A stretch of DNA of 64,000 nucleotides, taken from contig HG738139.1 of the NCBI GenBank assembly GCA_000499405.2, forward strand, positions 752,564-816,563, read 5' to 3'. This DNA comes from Onchocerca volvulus (lineage: Eukaryota; Nematoda; Chromadorea; Rhabditida; Onchocercidae). Positions 1 through 13,900 of this stretch are shown in pieces; the first letter of the stretch is position 1; each line of letters opens with the position of its first letter. The position numbers were made by a program, and so were the translations under genes. Below the pieces are notes generated by a model. That model had not been told where the DNA came from, made no database searches, and saw only the letters and a program-made list of their open reading frames with translations.

Positions 1-802
1 AAGCTAAAATAAGTAAATCATTTATTAAAAAAATGAATTAACTGATCTTATCATTTCATCATTCATGTCAGAAGAGATTTTTGTTGTTGCTCTTTTTATT
101 ATAAGATCGGTTTAAATTAAAAAGATATGCAGACGCAGGGAACTAATATATTAAAAAAATAAATTTAGTAGACTTAATAAGTTAACCTTAAATCTAAATT
201 CAAGGAAAGCTTTTTTCTAAAAAATTATATTACTAATTTTGATTCAAAATATTCAGTAGAGATTATTGCTGTTATTAGAAGATGAATAAAAAAAAAAAAA
301 ACAAAAGGATAAGAATGCAAAATATCGATTGAAAAAATCATTTCAAATATCAGTATTAATTCTTCCTTCTTTATTTCTTCCTTTCATCCAAATTCTGTAT
401 CCGGCAAATAAAACTGCCTTTAAATGATGGATGTTGAATAGGAATTGATCAAAATTCAATTTTTTCGAATTTCAAAAATTAAAATTATAGAATTTAAATG
501 TTTGTAAATCAAGCATTAGTGAATTTTAACTTGTTGGTGAAAATGGAAGCATCATATTGGTATGTTGCGGGGAACAGCAAACATTGTTGTGACACTGATA
601 ACCGTATCCACATTGATCGTTTATACAGGCACTTATGGCTTCGGAATTATCCGGACATGATCGGATTACTGGAAATATATTTTGAAGAAAATTTTGGATA
701 AAATTTCAATTTCATTTAATTATCAAAATTTACATCAGATTATCTTCAAAATAATTAAATGATCATATTCATAAAGTTAAAAGTTATGAATATTTTTTAA
801 AA

Positions 803-3800
803 TTAACTTTCTAAAATTTTACTAGATGCAATAGATTGTGAATCAGCATATTGTTCAGAAAGGAACGATGTTGGAATTGAATTATACAATTGTGTTTTTA
901 AGGTACAACAAATGCCAAAAATCAGGGTAGTTCCAGTTTGGCATACTCCAGCAACCGGAAAACCGGATTTTATTCCTCGACCGTCACATTCCTTGAAGCA
1001 TACCGGAGTTGTAACTTCTTTGAAACATCGACTACCAGTTGGACATTGGTCACCTGTAATATGCAAATAAAGCACTAAAAGCAATTTTCGAAATTATAAG
1101 ATTACATTAATATTAATGAAGTTAGCAAGTTTAAATACCAAATAGTAGCTGTTAAGTTTAAATATGGTATGAAATTAGATTTCAATAAAAATTTGCATTA
1201 TATCTTGAAAGTACTGTCAATGATTAGCTATTTATTATTTTTACATGATAAAATTGACGTCTTTTTGACTTGTTTGGTGCATCAAACGTACGTGTTTTGA
1301 ATTAAAGTTCTGAAGCTAACGCTTAATTCTTTCATATGATAAATTACTAAACAATGATATCATGAAGCAAAAAGAATAATTATGTAACTTCTTTTTACTC
1401 AGTTTAAAATTTTAATTTCCCTAAATTCGATATTACTTTGAAAAATAACCTGGCTCAGCGCATGTACCAGTAGGTTCCGATATTGGACAGCATGAATTTA
1501 GTGTCGTATCACATTGAAAGCCATCATCTGGACATTGGTTACCAACACATGGTCCAAGAGCATAATTGAGATTGGAACAACGAAAAGTTGTATTCGTACT
1601 TTGAGGACAACATTGACCATTTATACATGTGTAACTAGTTGGACATAGGCCATTGATGCAAGTACCAATTGATGTAGCATTATTTGGACATGTTCCCAAA
1701 ATTATTAATTTTTATAAATTGAGAAAAAAATGAAAAATTGAATTTTAATTAAACTTAATCAAAATATTTGATAATATCTATACAATTTTTGTGCAAATCT
1801 GGTAGCAATTTTTTAAATGTTAAATTGAAATTTGTTATACCAGGAATGATTTTAGCAATCGAACTTGTCAAACAGCATAAATTCCCGGTGGTGCATACAA
1901 AACCTGCACCGCAATGTCCAAATAAACATGCACCAACAGATGGAGTACCATCAAGACATCGAGGTGTATTATTTGTCACATTACAGCACAAACCTAAATT
2001 TAAGGCAAAAAAAATTAATCAAAAAAAAATCTAAAATTATAATAAAGATATAAAAGACAAGCTGTAATCAAATCTTTAATTAATTTAATTTATTCCAGTT
2101 CATGCTTTTTTGTTTGGTCATTGACCTCTTATCTATCTATTAAATACCGTATAGCTTTTAATAATGACCATCTATATTAAAAATCTGCAGTATAAGCCAT
2201 TAAATTATTCATTTATTAGTCAAAAATTCTATGAAAATCTCATATATCATTTTCGCATCTTTCAAGTATTTAGGATAATTCCAAACTTTAAGCATAGCTT
2301 TATGTCTTTTGCAGTCATATCATAAGCAAAATACTTGGATTGAATTTTCCGCTTAATTCATTTTTGTTTAATCTAACTTGTAATTAATTACTATTAATGA
2401 ATGTTCAAGTAGATGGATGATATAAAACAATATTTGCTACTGATATTTCAAATTATTTTTATTGGCACAAAAAAATAGCCACTTTTGATATTGAATTCAA
2501 ATATTGTTGCTAACATTTTTTTCTAATAATTTTACTCAATATTTTTCTAATTTTGTTTATCTTAATTAGGTTACTTACCCTTAATTAGGCCAATTAATTT
2601 TTATTTATCACTAATAAAATAATTGAATACGATAAACAAAACATACCGCTGATGCATGTAAATGATGAACCACACTGGCCAAAAATACAAGCACCTGCAG
2701 CTTGGGTTCCATCTGTGCAAACTGAAATTGGTTTTTCAGTATTTCAAATTAATTAATCATTTTTTTTTCGGAATTAAAGTTGACGATGAAAAGAATTGCT
2801 GGAAAGATAGGTGAAATTTTTTCCACTAAACTTTGTCACTGTCAAACTTCAAAGAAGTAATAAAATGTCTTTTTTATTTCCAAAAATTTTCTCTTCAATC
2901 CATCAAAAAAACAAAATTAAGTAAATTTGGCGTGGAGTTTTCTTCATTTCATTATAACTTTCAGAAAGATAACAAAATTTTGAAAAAAAAATTTCGAAAT
3001 TTTAGTCTAAAAATGCCACATTATAATAACCAGCACTCTTTTGCATCAACTGATTAAAATAATCAATATCAAAATCGATTAAACAATGCAATTAGATAAA
3101 TAAAAAATCGGTTTTTAATGCTTTGTGCAAATAAACTAATAATTTAATGGCCCGAAAAACTAATAACTTAATAACTAAATTAATGAACATAAAATGGAAT
3201 TAAAAAGCTAATAAATTCATTTTTATCTTTATTATCCTTATATCTTAATTTTTTATCTTTATTGTCGTTATCTTTATCTCCAAATTTTCTTCTGCTATAT
3301 GATCACGTTTCACGCTGAAGAAATCAAATGACTGAATCTTTCTACGTGTATTTTCTGCCTTAAGCATCATATATCACGAAGATTCAAATAAATGATTGAA
3401 CGTACGGAATGGATTCTTTACTGGATTAGCAGTACTACTGATAACTCTCCCGTAATCATTTGATGGACAGCAGATGTTACCCGGTGAACAAATATATCCA
3501 CGGGCGCAACGCATATTAATACAAGCTCCAACCGGTGATCCACCATTTGCGCAACCACCTGTTTGAATTTTTTAATTTGAATATTAAAATTTTTCATCCT
3601 CCATATTTTAATAAATATTCAATTAAAATTATATTGAAATTTCCAAATACATAAAAATTGGGAAGTAAATGGAAAATTCACAACAAATTTCAAAATAAAA
3701 ATAATTTGTCTTTTCCAATGTTAAATAAATTATATAAAATGTGTGAAATTTTTGCCATTCGCATTCCATCTATTTTTTAATTTAAATTTAAAATTTCTTT

Positions 3801-6800
3801 CTTTTTTGCTCTATTTAAATAATCATTGAGCTAGAATAACAATGGAATTTCGAATTGAATTTCGAAGTTGGAAAATAAACGTAAAATTCGTCATAAATCT
3901 GAGCATAAAACTAATGTTTCTTTTTGAGTATTAAATTGAATTCCACAGAGTTCGTGAAATATTTCAAATTCCATTTAATTTGAAATGTTTTTTAAACTTA
4001 CGAAAAGGAATAGGATTGTATGCTGGTTGTTGCATCTGATTGGGCATCAAAAATGGAAATCGATTTGTATAAAGAGGTTGTTGCTGATAAAGTGGTGGAG
4101 AAGCATATGGATGATTTGTTATAGTAGAACCTTAATTAAAATAATTAATTGATATAAAATAATTGAAATTTATATTAATCGATAATATTGCTTGTTGCCT
4201 TATCAAGCGGAACTTCTTAAAGATTAGAAGTAATCTACTGATGATATATGGAACTCTTGACATGACCTTCAGAAGAATTTCCTGGAAGCTGATTTCGATG
4301 GATAGTTTGCATAAGCCTTTTTTTAAAGGGTTACTTGATATCTTTAACAGTTTGTGTTCTAACATCGGACTGATAAATTCTAAGAATTTTTAGATTAAAA
4401 ATCATACAATGACAAATTTTTTTTTGAAACAAAAATTTCTTTCAATTTATTATATTTCCAAATCATGTGTTTGAGGAATTTTCGAAATTCCCGAAAAATA
4501 TTTAAACTTAATTAATAAATGAATTGTTCATTTATTTCTGTTTGATATAAAAATGCTAGACATTGTTTAAAATAGTATTTATGGTAATGGTACTTAAATT
4601 CTTTTTTTATGCGACATTCTGAAATCAACTAATCGTTTTAAATCTGAAATCAAAAACGGGTTTATTTAAATTTAAGAAATAGAATAATAAGAGAATTTAC
4701 CGGTAGATGAAGTGCAGCAATAGCCGTTATTACATGTTCCGCGATGACACGGGTTATTCTGAGAGCACTGCATAAATGTACATGCAATATCAGGCGATGA
4801 ATTTGGTACTGATTGCGCATAATGATCTAAACTTAATTATGAATGATACTTACACTTCTTATCTTAATTATCATAAATTTATAAAACTGAGATAAAATAA
4901 TGAATGTAAGTGTATATCTCAGTAGAATTTTTAAACTACCTAATTTAAGCGGTTTAAAAAGTTTCCAGTAATTTTCAAAAGATTTCTTCAGTAAAACAAG
5001 ATGGAGATTAACCGGATAATCTTTCATCTATTATTATTACTTAAAACAATCTAACAATCATTCTACCAGAGCACATTAAGCTTATACTGATATTTCTTTT
5101 GCATAGAAATTAGAAAAAGTAAAATACGTGGAGAAGAAGTCCTCAGGTTTTAATTAATGTGATGCTTTTTGTAAAGTAAAAAAGAAACTTGACCACATCA
5201 TTTTTGTTTTTTGAAAAACTTTTCATATTTGAACAAGTGCGAAACAAATTTTCGTCTTTTTTAAATGGATAAAAAAGAAAGGAAAATATGAAAGATAAGT
5301 AATTAAAATTTTAATAAAATCATCAAAAATATCTTGGCAACTATCAAAAAATATTTTACTCAAAAATTATCGAAAATTTAAAGAAAAGTTCTTTAAATTT
5401 TCGATAATTTTCTTCAATTAAAAAGCGAATTTTAAAAGAAAGTAATTCAACAGAATTTTATCATATTTGTTTTGAAATTTTGAAAATTCAGAATCAACAA
5501 ACATATTTCATATTCGATGATCAATTACCAATCTTTTAAGATTCCTTTAACAACTTTATGATTTTTGTCTTGAATCACATGGACCAACAAAAATATATCT
5601 TTCCAGAAAATGTGCTCGCATGCTCTTCTGCAGGCGTATTTTTCCCACAAGATTCTCAAATTCAATTTCATTAATTATCTAGCAATCTTCGCTGTTCGTC
5701 CGAAACATTTAACAGATTCTATATTGTTGCCAATACAATCCGATCCTGCTATATTTGAATTAGATTTCCAGTTACCGATAAAGTTGTCTTAATTATTGCA
5801 ATCAATGTTGACGTAGAATCCATCTTCATATTATCATGGACAGGAGAAATTTCATTGATCCTTTCTCTATCAAGTCACTTTTTGGATTGTGATAAATACG
5901 TGAATTGCATTTCTTCGTTCGTAATAAACATCAAATTGATCATAATTTGATTCCAACTATCAGTAGTATTAGACATCCTTGCTTAAGCAAAGATTAGGTT
6001 GGAAACAGGAACTTCCTTGTTGTACATAATATCCTTCTTTTTTTTTTATCAAATTTCATTTGAATTTTTGCTTTTTTATATCTTTTTCTTCCGCTTTCTT
6101 TCATTTGATTAAATTTCCTTCGAAATTGATTCTTTGAGTTCATGTTTTTCTTCAACTAGTTGATGAGTTCTAGATCAAAACAAATGATAACTGACCGGTA
6201 TAACCAATCAACAATAGTACTAAGTGGACATTTATTGTGTACTCATAAGCTTATTGTCCACTTCTTTGCAAAAGGTACTTCAACTTTATGCTTCGAGTCA
6301 TTCCATTTCTTCACTGATTCAATCCGATTACTAATAATTGTCTTCGCAGTTCGTTTACCGAACAGCTCACCTTTTGCTACTGCAAATTCTTGTCGTGATG
6401 AATGGATTCGGAAATTTTTACGCTTACACACTCTTTCACCGTTTTCTATTTGAATTAACCAAAAAAAAAAAAAAAAAAAAAATCAGAAAAACTAGTTGGA
6501 TTTCTCGTTTTTTTTTTTTTTTTTTTGACCATTGACGACGTGAAATAGTTGTTGTCGAATAATTTGATTGAATATTACAACGTATTTGGATGTTGTTGAA
6601 ATTTTCGAGATTGTGAGCTTCTAGCTCTCGTAAGCTTTTTCATAGTCTAATCTTCGAAAAAAAAAAAATAACTTGAGATAAATATCGATTAAGATTGCAA
6701 TGAAAAAGGTGATATATTTGGATGAAGAGACCATAATCAAATATAATCCGTTCAGATATTTCATTTTATATACCTTTATCGTTATCTTAGATGATCGTTA

Positions 6801-8821
6801 TAGTGACAGTAATTATGACAAACACACTAAGATATCTCAGTCACGTATTTTTTGATGTGAATTTAATTAATTTATAATTTTTGTTGGAACAATAAGAGGA
6901 AACATTCCTTCAAGAGTATCATAACACTTGTTATACTTTTGTCAATGTAGCAAGAGAATCAAATGTTACTTTGATATTTCAATAAAATGAGATAATTAGT
7001 TAAATAGGCATCATCTTCTCATGAATTTGATGAAGTTAAAAAATAAAAAAAGGAATGAGGAATTAATCAGAATGCATTAATTTGGATGATTATTGTTAAT
7101 CATAGAGCTATTTATTTCTTTAAAATTGCCTACTTCTGAATATGTCACGTAAACTTACGTGTTGGAACATGATTTTGCGTGGATGTGCTTATAGATGATG
7201 CGATACAAGTTTGATGCTCAAAACTGAAGATTCGTCTATCCAAACAAGATTTCTTTATCCACCGATTAGTGCTGATATGTTACAATTCAGTAATATTACA
7301 ATTAAATATAAAAAATTTTGAAGAAATTTGAAATTTATCCCAACCTTATTTTGCAATTTTTAATAAAAAGTATTGAATTTCTTTCTAATCCAAATATTCG
7401 GATGACTTTTTTTCTAATTGGTCATATGATTATTTATACCATTTCTCATTATTAATGCTTTTATACTGAATGATAAAAACGAAATGGATTTATCTAATAA
7501 CTATGGTTAGGGAAATGATGATGAAAATACGAATAACCTTCTCAGGAGTAAGGATTGAAATAGCTCGAAATTAATGATTAAGTGAAACGAGTAAGCAAAA
7601 TTTTTTGTAAGTTGAAGATATCATTTATAACTATTACCTTTGATCACATTGCAAATAATTTGATGACAACTGTCCCTGTTCCTGTTGCAAGCATATCGAT
7701 GACACGGAACATGGGTCACCATGTCGGGCACTTAAATCTTGTACTGAAAAAATTTGAATTCTTTGATAAAATCTTTGTGAGCGAAATTTCAAAATAAAAT
7801 AAAAGCCTGTGCTTTAGTATATCAAATTTTATATTTTTTTCTAAAATTGTACTTGCATTAAGACTGTGTAACGAAAAGTTGAAGTTTTATGAAATAATCT
7901 ATATGATTATGAATAACTGCGGGAGATTAGAACCGAAAATTTTTTGAAAATTTAGAAACTTTGAAAGACTGAAAATAAATATTAAATTGATTCTACCACA
8001 GATAGTATTGTCTGATTTAGAAAATTGTTGCGATTGTTGCTTATCTTCAACTGATACTACTGCAGTTACAAGTACTGCTGGAGAAGTAGTTGTTTGAGGT
8101 GTTGTTGATGTTGTAGTCGACAAAATACGACTTTTCACCACCCAAATTCCTTTACCACTTTCTGATCTAAATTAATTTTATTCATTTTTCATTAATTATA
8201 TTACTTAAGTTCAGAAAAAAACACTGATATCTCTAATTTCATATATTTAATGAATTTATTAGAATATTCGTTTGCTGAATTTTATTGAAAATTAGTTAAA
8301 ATTTCATTTCTGGATGAATTATGTTACTAAAAGTTTAGAAAATGTCTAGTTTTTATTACCAATATAATAAATTTTAAGATTAAATTAATATTCATAAAAG
8401 CTTTACATAAACATCATTATTATTCATTGTTAACCATGAAAATATAAATATTTAGTAATTGTTGCTAGGCTAACAGATAATATGTATACTCCATAATATC
8501 CTTCGAACAATTAGTATTCTATAGAGAAATGAATTTCTAGTTTCATATTCTAATTTTTAACTTACAAATTTTCAGTCTCAGAAGTTATAATTTCAAATTA
8601 TTATCGATTTTTTTTTTCACTATCAGTCGTAAAATTACTTACTGCAAATTTCGTTCACATTTCAGGAAGAATTGTGTTTCTTTTCCACCAATCAGTACAT
8701 CGGGAGTGTTAATATCACATTTACCACCGATAATTGGAGTAAATTGCTGTGAATGAAGAACGTAGAATAAATTGATAATGATAAGGATTATAAGGCTAAA
8801 ATACTTCGCATAGAATTCCAT
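803..8821 (-). CDS. Secreted cysteine-rich protein with lustrin-type repeats (11 exons)
   Basis: Exons in transcript order: 8821-8643, 8166-7997, 7743-7638, 7223-7159, 4826-4701, 4130-4002, 3558-3439, 2721-2647, 1993-1841, ~1690-1450, 1053-803; about 538 residues. Nearly every junction keeps phase with gt..ag borders. Exon 1 gives Met-Glu-Phe then a hydrophobic signal peptide (LIILIIINLFYVLHS). Exon 2 is Ser/Thr-rich. Exons 5 and 7-11 carry repeated blocks such as GACINMRCARGYICSPGNICC and GTCINGLCPTSYTC, the spacing of nematode lustrin-type cysteine-rich domains. Exon 6 is a Pro/Gln/Tyr-rich linker. Probably an extracellular, cuticle-associated or secreted structural/protease-inhibitor-like protein; function is inferred from the family only. 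The acceptor before the ~1690-1450 exon reads ttttgg rather than ttttag, so the transcript may instead read through to a stop at 1755. An upstream Met at 8869 is possible but lies before a better acceptor (gactcag, near 8830). Confidence 0.72.
5363..5411. repeat. Perfect 23-bp inverted repeat with 3-base loop
   Basis: Left arm 5363-5385 and right arm 5389-5411 are exact reverse complements, separated by aag. The arms are A+T-rich with a central atcgaaaa / ttttcgat core. Either strand would fold into an uninterrupted 23-bp stem. It lies in a long intron. Confidence 0.85.
6461..6527. repeat. Facing poly(A) and poly(T) tracts
   Basis: About 22 A residues (6461-6482) are followed after ~25 bases by about 20 T residues (6508-6527), forming a homopolymer inverted repeat. 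Lengths may be unreliable in a draft assembly. Confidence 0.7.
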
Positions 8822-8869
8822 CGAAATCTGAGTCGTAGCTTTGAAATTCTTGATCACACTTTCAGTCAC

Positions 8870-9841
8870 AGCACTTCACCGTTCCGTCAAAATTGCTGAT
8901 TGTTTAAGTATTTGCAGTACTAGCTGACCAATTGGTAAACTCAACTGACCAATCGGTAAACTTGTTTGTATGAAAATGCTACTAAACTCATCGCAAATCA
9001 AAAATGCAAACAGGTCTGCTCGATTCTGTTTACCGATAACTTATCCATTCTTTGTCCATCTATACGATGACCATCGAACTATTCTTCTTCTTACCTTTTC
9101 TTTCCTAAATTTCCTCAAATACTATCGATAGTCTTCGATTCAGTTTCATACAACAATTTTCTCTCCCCTCATTTCTCCAATCCTTGTCCTTTGCCAAATT
9201 TTATTTTACTTCAGATGTTATTGCCATCTCCTGTTTTATCCTGTCGGAACGATCTTTCTTTCCCTTTCTCCCCCTCTCTCTCTTCCTCCCTTTCTGTTCT
9301 TCTTTTCAAGTTGATTGGTTGGAATACGAAAGTTTTATTTTATTTTTATAAATCTAATATTTCTATGAATCATAGAATCTCTTCACCGACATATTTACCT
9401 GTCCTGAGGCTAATTTAACTCTCTTTTTCATCATCAAATTGAATTTCTATTAAGTAAACAAAAATTGGAATTTCAGAAGAAGTCTTGTTGACCTAATCAA
9501 TCCTCTTTCTCTCTTAACTTATATATTCGGACTTTTATCTCATCTACTCATATTATCGTGAAAATTTTCACAAGTCCTTTATCACTCATTTATTTCTTTT
9601 TTGCTTCACTTTCCGTTAATCAGAATGAATTAAGAGAATTTCTTAAAATGGTTTATTTTAAGAATAAATTCTTTGAAACAACTAAAATGGTAAAGTAAAC
9701 AAATGAAAAATATTACAATGAATGAAAACAAAATATAGTAGTCTATAAATTAAGAACGCTTTCGAAGAGATTTGTTTGATAAGGAATCAATCAATAAAAT
9801 TTTTGAAGGAAATGTTAACAGTTTAAATCAAAAATATATTA
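8870..9841. other. Intergenic, upstream of the cysteine-rich gene
   Basis: A pyrimidine-rich stretch (about 9,080-9,300) follows the divergent 5' end of the cysteine-rich gene. No gene recognised. It probably contains the promoter of that gene and the 3' flank of the SXP/RAL-2 gene. Confidence 0.4.
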
Positions 9842-10950
9842 TTAAGAAACTGCATTAAATAAAATGATTTGATCTTCATTTTCTTCATTTCTGCTTTTTT
9901 CGGTAGTAGTTTCTTTTGCAAGTTTATCTTCCAATTCATCAGTTGCTTCTTCTTCTAATACCGACCATACTTCAAATAGTTCAAGTCTTTTTGCGGCCGG
10001 TAATTTATCCAGTATTTGATCGATTTTTCCATTAATCGTTACTACCGCAGTATCTTTATCATCGATCAAATCTAGTATTTCAAGAACAACTTTCTGGATT
10101 TGTTCACTCCCGATATCGTCAAGTTTATTTCTGAATATTTTACGATGTAGATTTTCATATAGTATCTCTTCCTCAAGATATTCGTTGAATTCATCCTGCA
10201 ACAATATTTTTTATATTTTCCGATTGTTATTTAATTTCCACAATAAATTTGTTTATTTTCTGTTCAATTTTCTTCTGTCATTGTTTGCGAAACAAACAAA
10301 ACTTGAAGCAATATTTTGCTAGAAACCGAAGCGAGCTTGTTTTTCAGGTAAAAAAAAAATAAAAAAATAGATGCCAAAAAAATTTCTAACTTTAATTTAT
10401 TCCTCTTCATTTATTTATATAATTAAACACGCTCTTTAATTTATCTTCATCCAACAGATACTATTTTGGAAAAAAATATCCAGGCAACTATTTTCTTTTC
10501 TCCTGATGAAATGTAACGATTTACATAATTATTGACAGGATATTTTTTATTCAATAAATTTGCACTTTTTTCATACAGAACTGGATGCATTTGTTCTAGA
10601 ATCTGATCTGAAATAATCTTCGCTTCGTTTCATTTTGACATAAAAAAAAATGCATAAAACTATGTATATTTGTATAAAACCATGATCTATATATAAATAA
10701 TATCGACCAAAATTTCGAATCTTTCAGCCCATTTTTTGAGCATGTCGTTCAACTGATTTCTGGATAACTCCACATGGTTAAAGAGATTACAATATTCTAC
10801 TCGTGCTTCTTCGGATTTTGGAATAAATGGAGGGAAATGATCATCTGTCCAAACATTGCCACATTTCGAAATCAACAACGGATATGCCGTCGTAAAGAAC
10901 AATATCAATAACATCAATGCTTTAGCATAATTCCCATTGATTTTTATCAT
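9842..10950 (-). CDS. SXP/RAL-2 family secreted protein (two exons)
   Basis: Exon 1 is 10950-10708 and exon 2 is 10195-9842, joined in phase 0 by an intron with gt..ag ends; 198 residues. The start chosen is MIKINGNY, 13 bases after a ttttcttacag acceptor (trans-splice site). A hydrophobic segment (ALMLLILFFTTAYPLL) is the signal peptide. The mature part opens with PPFIPKSEEAR, then NQLNDMLKKWAERF followed by DEFNEYLEEE, and has amphipathic, acidic helices, the architecture of the nematode-specific SXP/RAL-2 (DUF148) family. These are abundant secreted proteins, several of them calcium- or magnesium-binding and strongly antigenic. The C-terminal tail is rich in Glu and Lys, longer than in many members. 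No lesion seen; likely functional. Confidence 0.8.
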
Positions 10951-10963
10951 TTCCAATTTATTT

Positions 10964-10977
10964 CTGTAAGAAAAAAA
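10964..10977 (-). promoter_or_regulatory. Probable spliced-leader acceptor of the SXP/RAL-2 gene
   Basis: On the minus strand a run of T ends in cttacag, 13 bases before the chosen Met. There is no in-frame coding need upstream, so trans-splicing of a nematode spliced leader here would explain the start. Confidence 0.5.
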
Positions 10978-13900
10978 ATCAACAGCAAAGAAATTAATGG
11001 TATTTGCAGTGAAGTTTTTCATTTCAATCACTAAAACGAATGAATTCTATGAATGAATAAATAAATGCTGATATTTTGCACAGATTTTTACATGGATGCT
11101 TAAAAAATACTTCAATTTTTCACGACTGTTCATTGATTAAGGAAAAAAATATGAAAAGTAATTGAAGGATTCAGAAGGCGTGAATGCTTGAAACATTTCA
11201 AAATCTTTCCATAACTTTTTTTTTCAAGAGAAAAAGTATGAAAATTCAACTGCAAGATCCAAAAGGCATAGATGTTTAAGAGTATTCCATAATAATCTTT
11301 TCTGGAAGTATTCAAGAGAAAATGAATGATATAAAACGGGGAACTCAACTGACGGATTCAGAAGACACATAATATATTACATTGCTTTTATAGTAATTCT
11401 AGAGTTCGACGAACTTCTGCAAAATATTTTGAAGGACAAAAGAAAACAAAACGATGTATGTTTGCTTTCTTGTTATGAGAACGTATTACAATGATTTATT
11501 TTGTATTATAATGTTTATTATCAATAACAGGTGTTGCAATCGATTCATGAAAATGCGATGAATCATTTTTAAAGAGTTTAATTCTATTCATGTCTAGACT
11601 TATTTGTAATCTATTTTTTGTCGCAGCTGCAGCATTTTAATTTGTTTTTCTGAAATACTGTTGCAGAAATTGGTTGAATGGAAATTTCAAATTCAATAAC
11701 AAAGTATTTGCATATGGATTTGCATACTTTGATCATTCCCGAACATTTCATACATCAGAATGGTTCATTTGACAAAAGTTTTGTTGTATTCGCATTAGAA
11801 TGACTCATCTGATAAGCGATAAACGGAAATATCAAGATATATGAAACTCGTTCACAGTATCAATTGATTTATTTTCGAAATTATGGACCAGAAGATTTAT
11901 GGACGCTTGAAAAGCAAAATTTGCTCGACTAAATGAATATCCTACTGGCATCAAAATGAAAAACATTTCTCTTACATTTATTATCCAATACCTAGCTTTT
12001 TGGAAATAATGAGCATGATGATAAATAACAAATGTCGGAAAATTAATTAATTTGTCAGTTTGCTGGACAATAAATATTTTGGTTAAAGACATTCAAAAAA
12101 TAGATCGGAAAAGAATTAATTTTGAAGATTTCCAAAAATATTTTCTAACCATTAAATAATTGAAGTTTAAATTTTGTCAAGAAAACTATCATGAATAATT
12201 TTCAAATTCGTACTGCATAAAATAATCAATTCCAAGTATTAATGACTCGGCAATTATCCTGAAAGATCTAAAAAAATTTGGATAAGTTTTTAGATAATTT
12301 AGCATTATCATTCTCACAAATTGTTTTAGTAAAAATAACTTTTCTTGATTTCTTTTTAATTTTTCTGATCATCTCTTATTTACAATAATGCGAAATCAAT
12401 TGTAGCAAATTTAATCCAAAAAATGAACATAATTATCAGTTCGTTCAGATATTCCAAATCAAATTCATTCTTTTTATCATTTCTTTGATAAAAAAAAATC
12501 GGTGCCAATGCATTCCGTCTATTGATGCAGTATTACAACTATAAACTAGTCGATTATAATTCACCTATAAAATGATCATAAAATTTATCAGAATTTAATT
12601 ACGATACATAATTTCTAGCCCCTTGGTGTCGTTGGAGTTCGGGCTTAAATTTGCCAACAAATAAGGATTTTCAGTTCCAAAAATAAGTCCTCATGGAAAG
12701 AATAATGTACAAATTGCTAGCTGACAAGCAAAAAATACATAATGATTGAAAAACAAATGACCACCCCATTTATATTCTTTGCTCTCTAACCTCTTGATAA
12801 TCCAACAAAATATATGAAAAGTCGAGCTGGACAGTGAAGTTCAGGAAAATATTTCGCAAAAAGAAAAAATGAAAATATTAATTCAACAAAATTCAGTCTG
12901 AAGTAAAGGATAAGTAATATTGATGAACAATGTGATATGTCATACTCGATTGATTAATTTCAAGTTTATTTGCGTTATTCATTGACTAATAAATTTTACA
13001 TGTATTTTCCGTTCCAGTATTATTGAATTAAACCATAATTTATTTCAAATCTACTAAAATCCAAAAAACTTCTGATATTCTTGGAATCAAAGGGCTCGAA
13101 ACAAAGAGATGGAAAGAATAGTTCTTAATATCATCAAGAGCTGTCAAAAAAACAAAGTTGCAAGCACAATGCTAATATCTATTTGCCAATTTTGACTTCG
13201 AATATAATAGAAGTCCATGTCAAAATTTTTCTAATTGTTTAAATTTATCACTATTCAAAAGTTTTCCGACAGATTAAAATACTTTTGAAACAAAAGCAGT
13301 TCAGACTCTTTCCAAAAAAGAAAAAATCAACCATTTATTTAATACTTGAAAAAATTCTCAAAACAAAGTTATTCTGACTATTGTTGACATCTTTAGAAAA
13401 ACAATTATAAAAAATATCTTATAAGAATCTCATTTGCTTTCAAGAATTTCACATCGAACCGAAATCTGTAAAGAAACGGATACTGTTGAAACTGATTTTT
13501 AATTTATGCAAAATTTCTCTCGACGATACTTGTGTTTCATATATTTTGCATGTGTATATTATTGACCATGATACTGCAAGAAATGTAATAAAGTAGGGCA
13601 TAATATATGGTGCCATTTCATTATTATCTGTGAAGAATTTTCAGATATTGGGAGGAAATTGAGAAAAATAGGGCATAAACAAGATTGCAATTAAGATGCA
13701 CTTTTTTTTCTTCAAAAATTCACATATGTTTCTCTCATTTTTCTTGGGAACACAGTTACTATCATAATTTTTTGCTTCTTTTTTAAAACATTGCGATTGT
13801 TTGGAGTAGTATATCGATGAAGATTTGATGATAATTAATTTGCCTGGTTGATTTTTAGAAATTTTTTTAATTCTGAAATGTTTTGTAATTTTTATGATAG

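Larger units (their letters stand above)
4827..7158 (-). other. Long intron of the cysteine-rich gene
   Basis: Phase-compatible join between the exon ending at 7159 and the exon starting at 4826 leaves about 2.3 kb of intron. It contains a perfect hairpin (5363-5411), facing A and T homopolymer runs (6461-6527), and only short accidental reading frames. No coding homology was recognised on either strand. Confidence 0.5.

Noticed and set aside
1..800. 67-codon plus-strand frame at 498-701
   Set aside because: No domain or splice signals; likely 3' flank of the cysteine-rich gene.
6243..6431. Basic minus-strand frame GKRTAKTIISNRIESVKKW and a similar motif near 5,680-5,720
   Set aside because: Briefly suggested a transposase remnant or duplicated exon, but no catalytic motif, terminal repeat or splice context was found.
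9191..9418. 75-codon plus-strand frame in a pyrimidine-rich tract
   Set aside because: Ser/Leu/Phe-rich translation typical of TC-rich DNA; no signal peptide or splice support.
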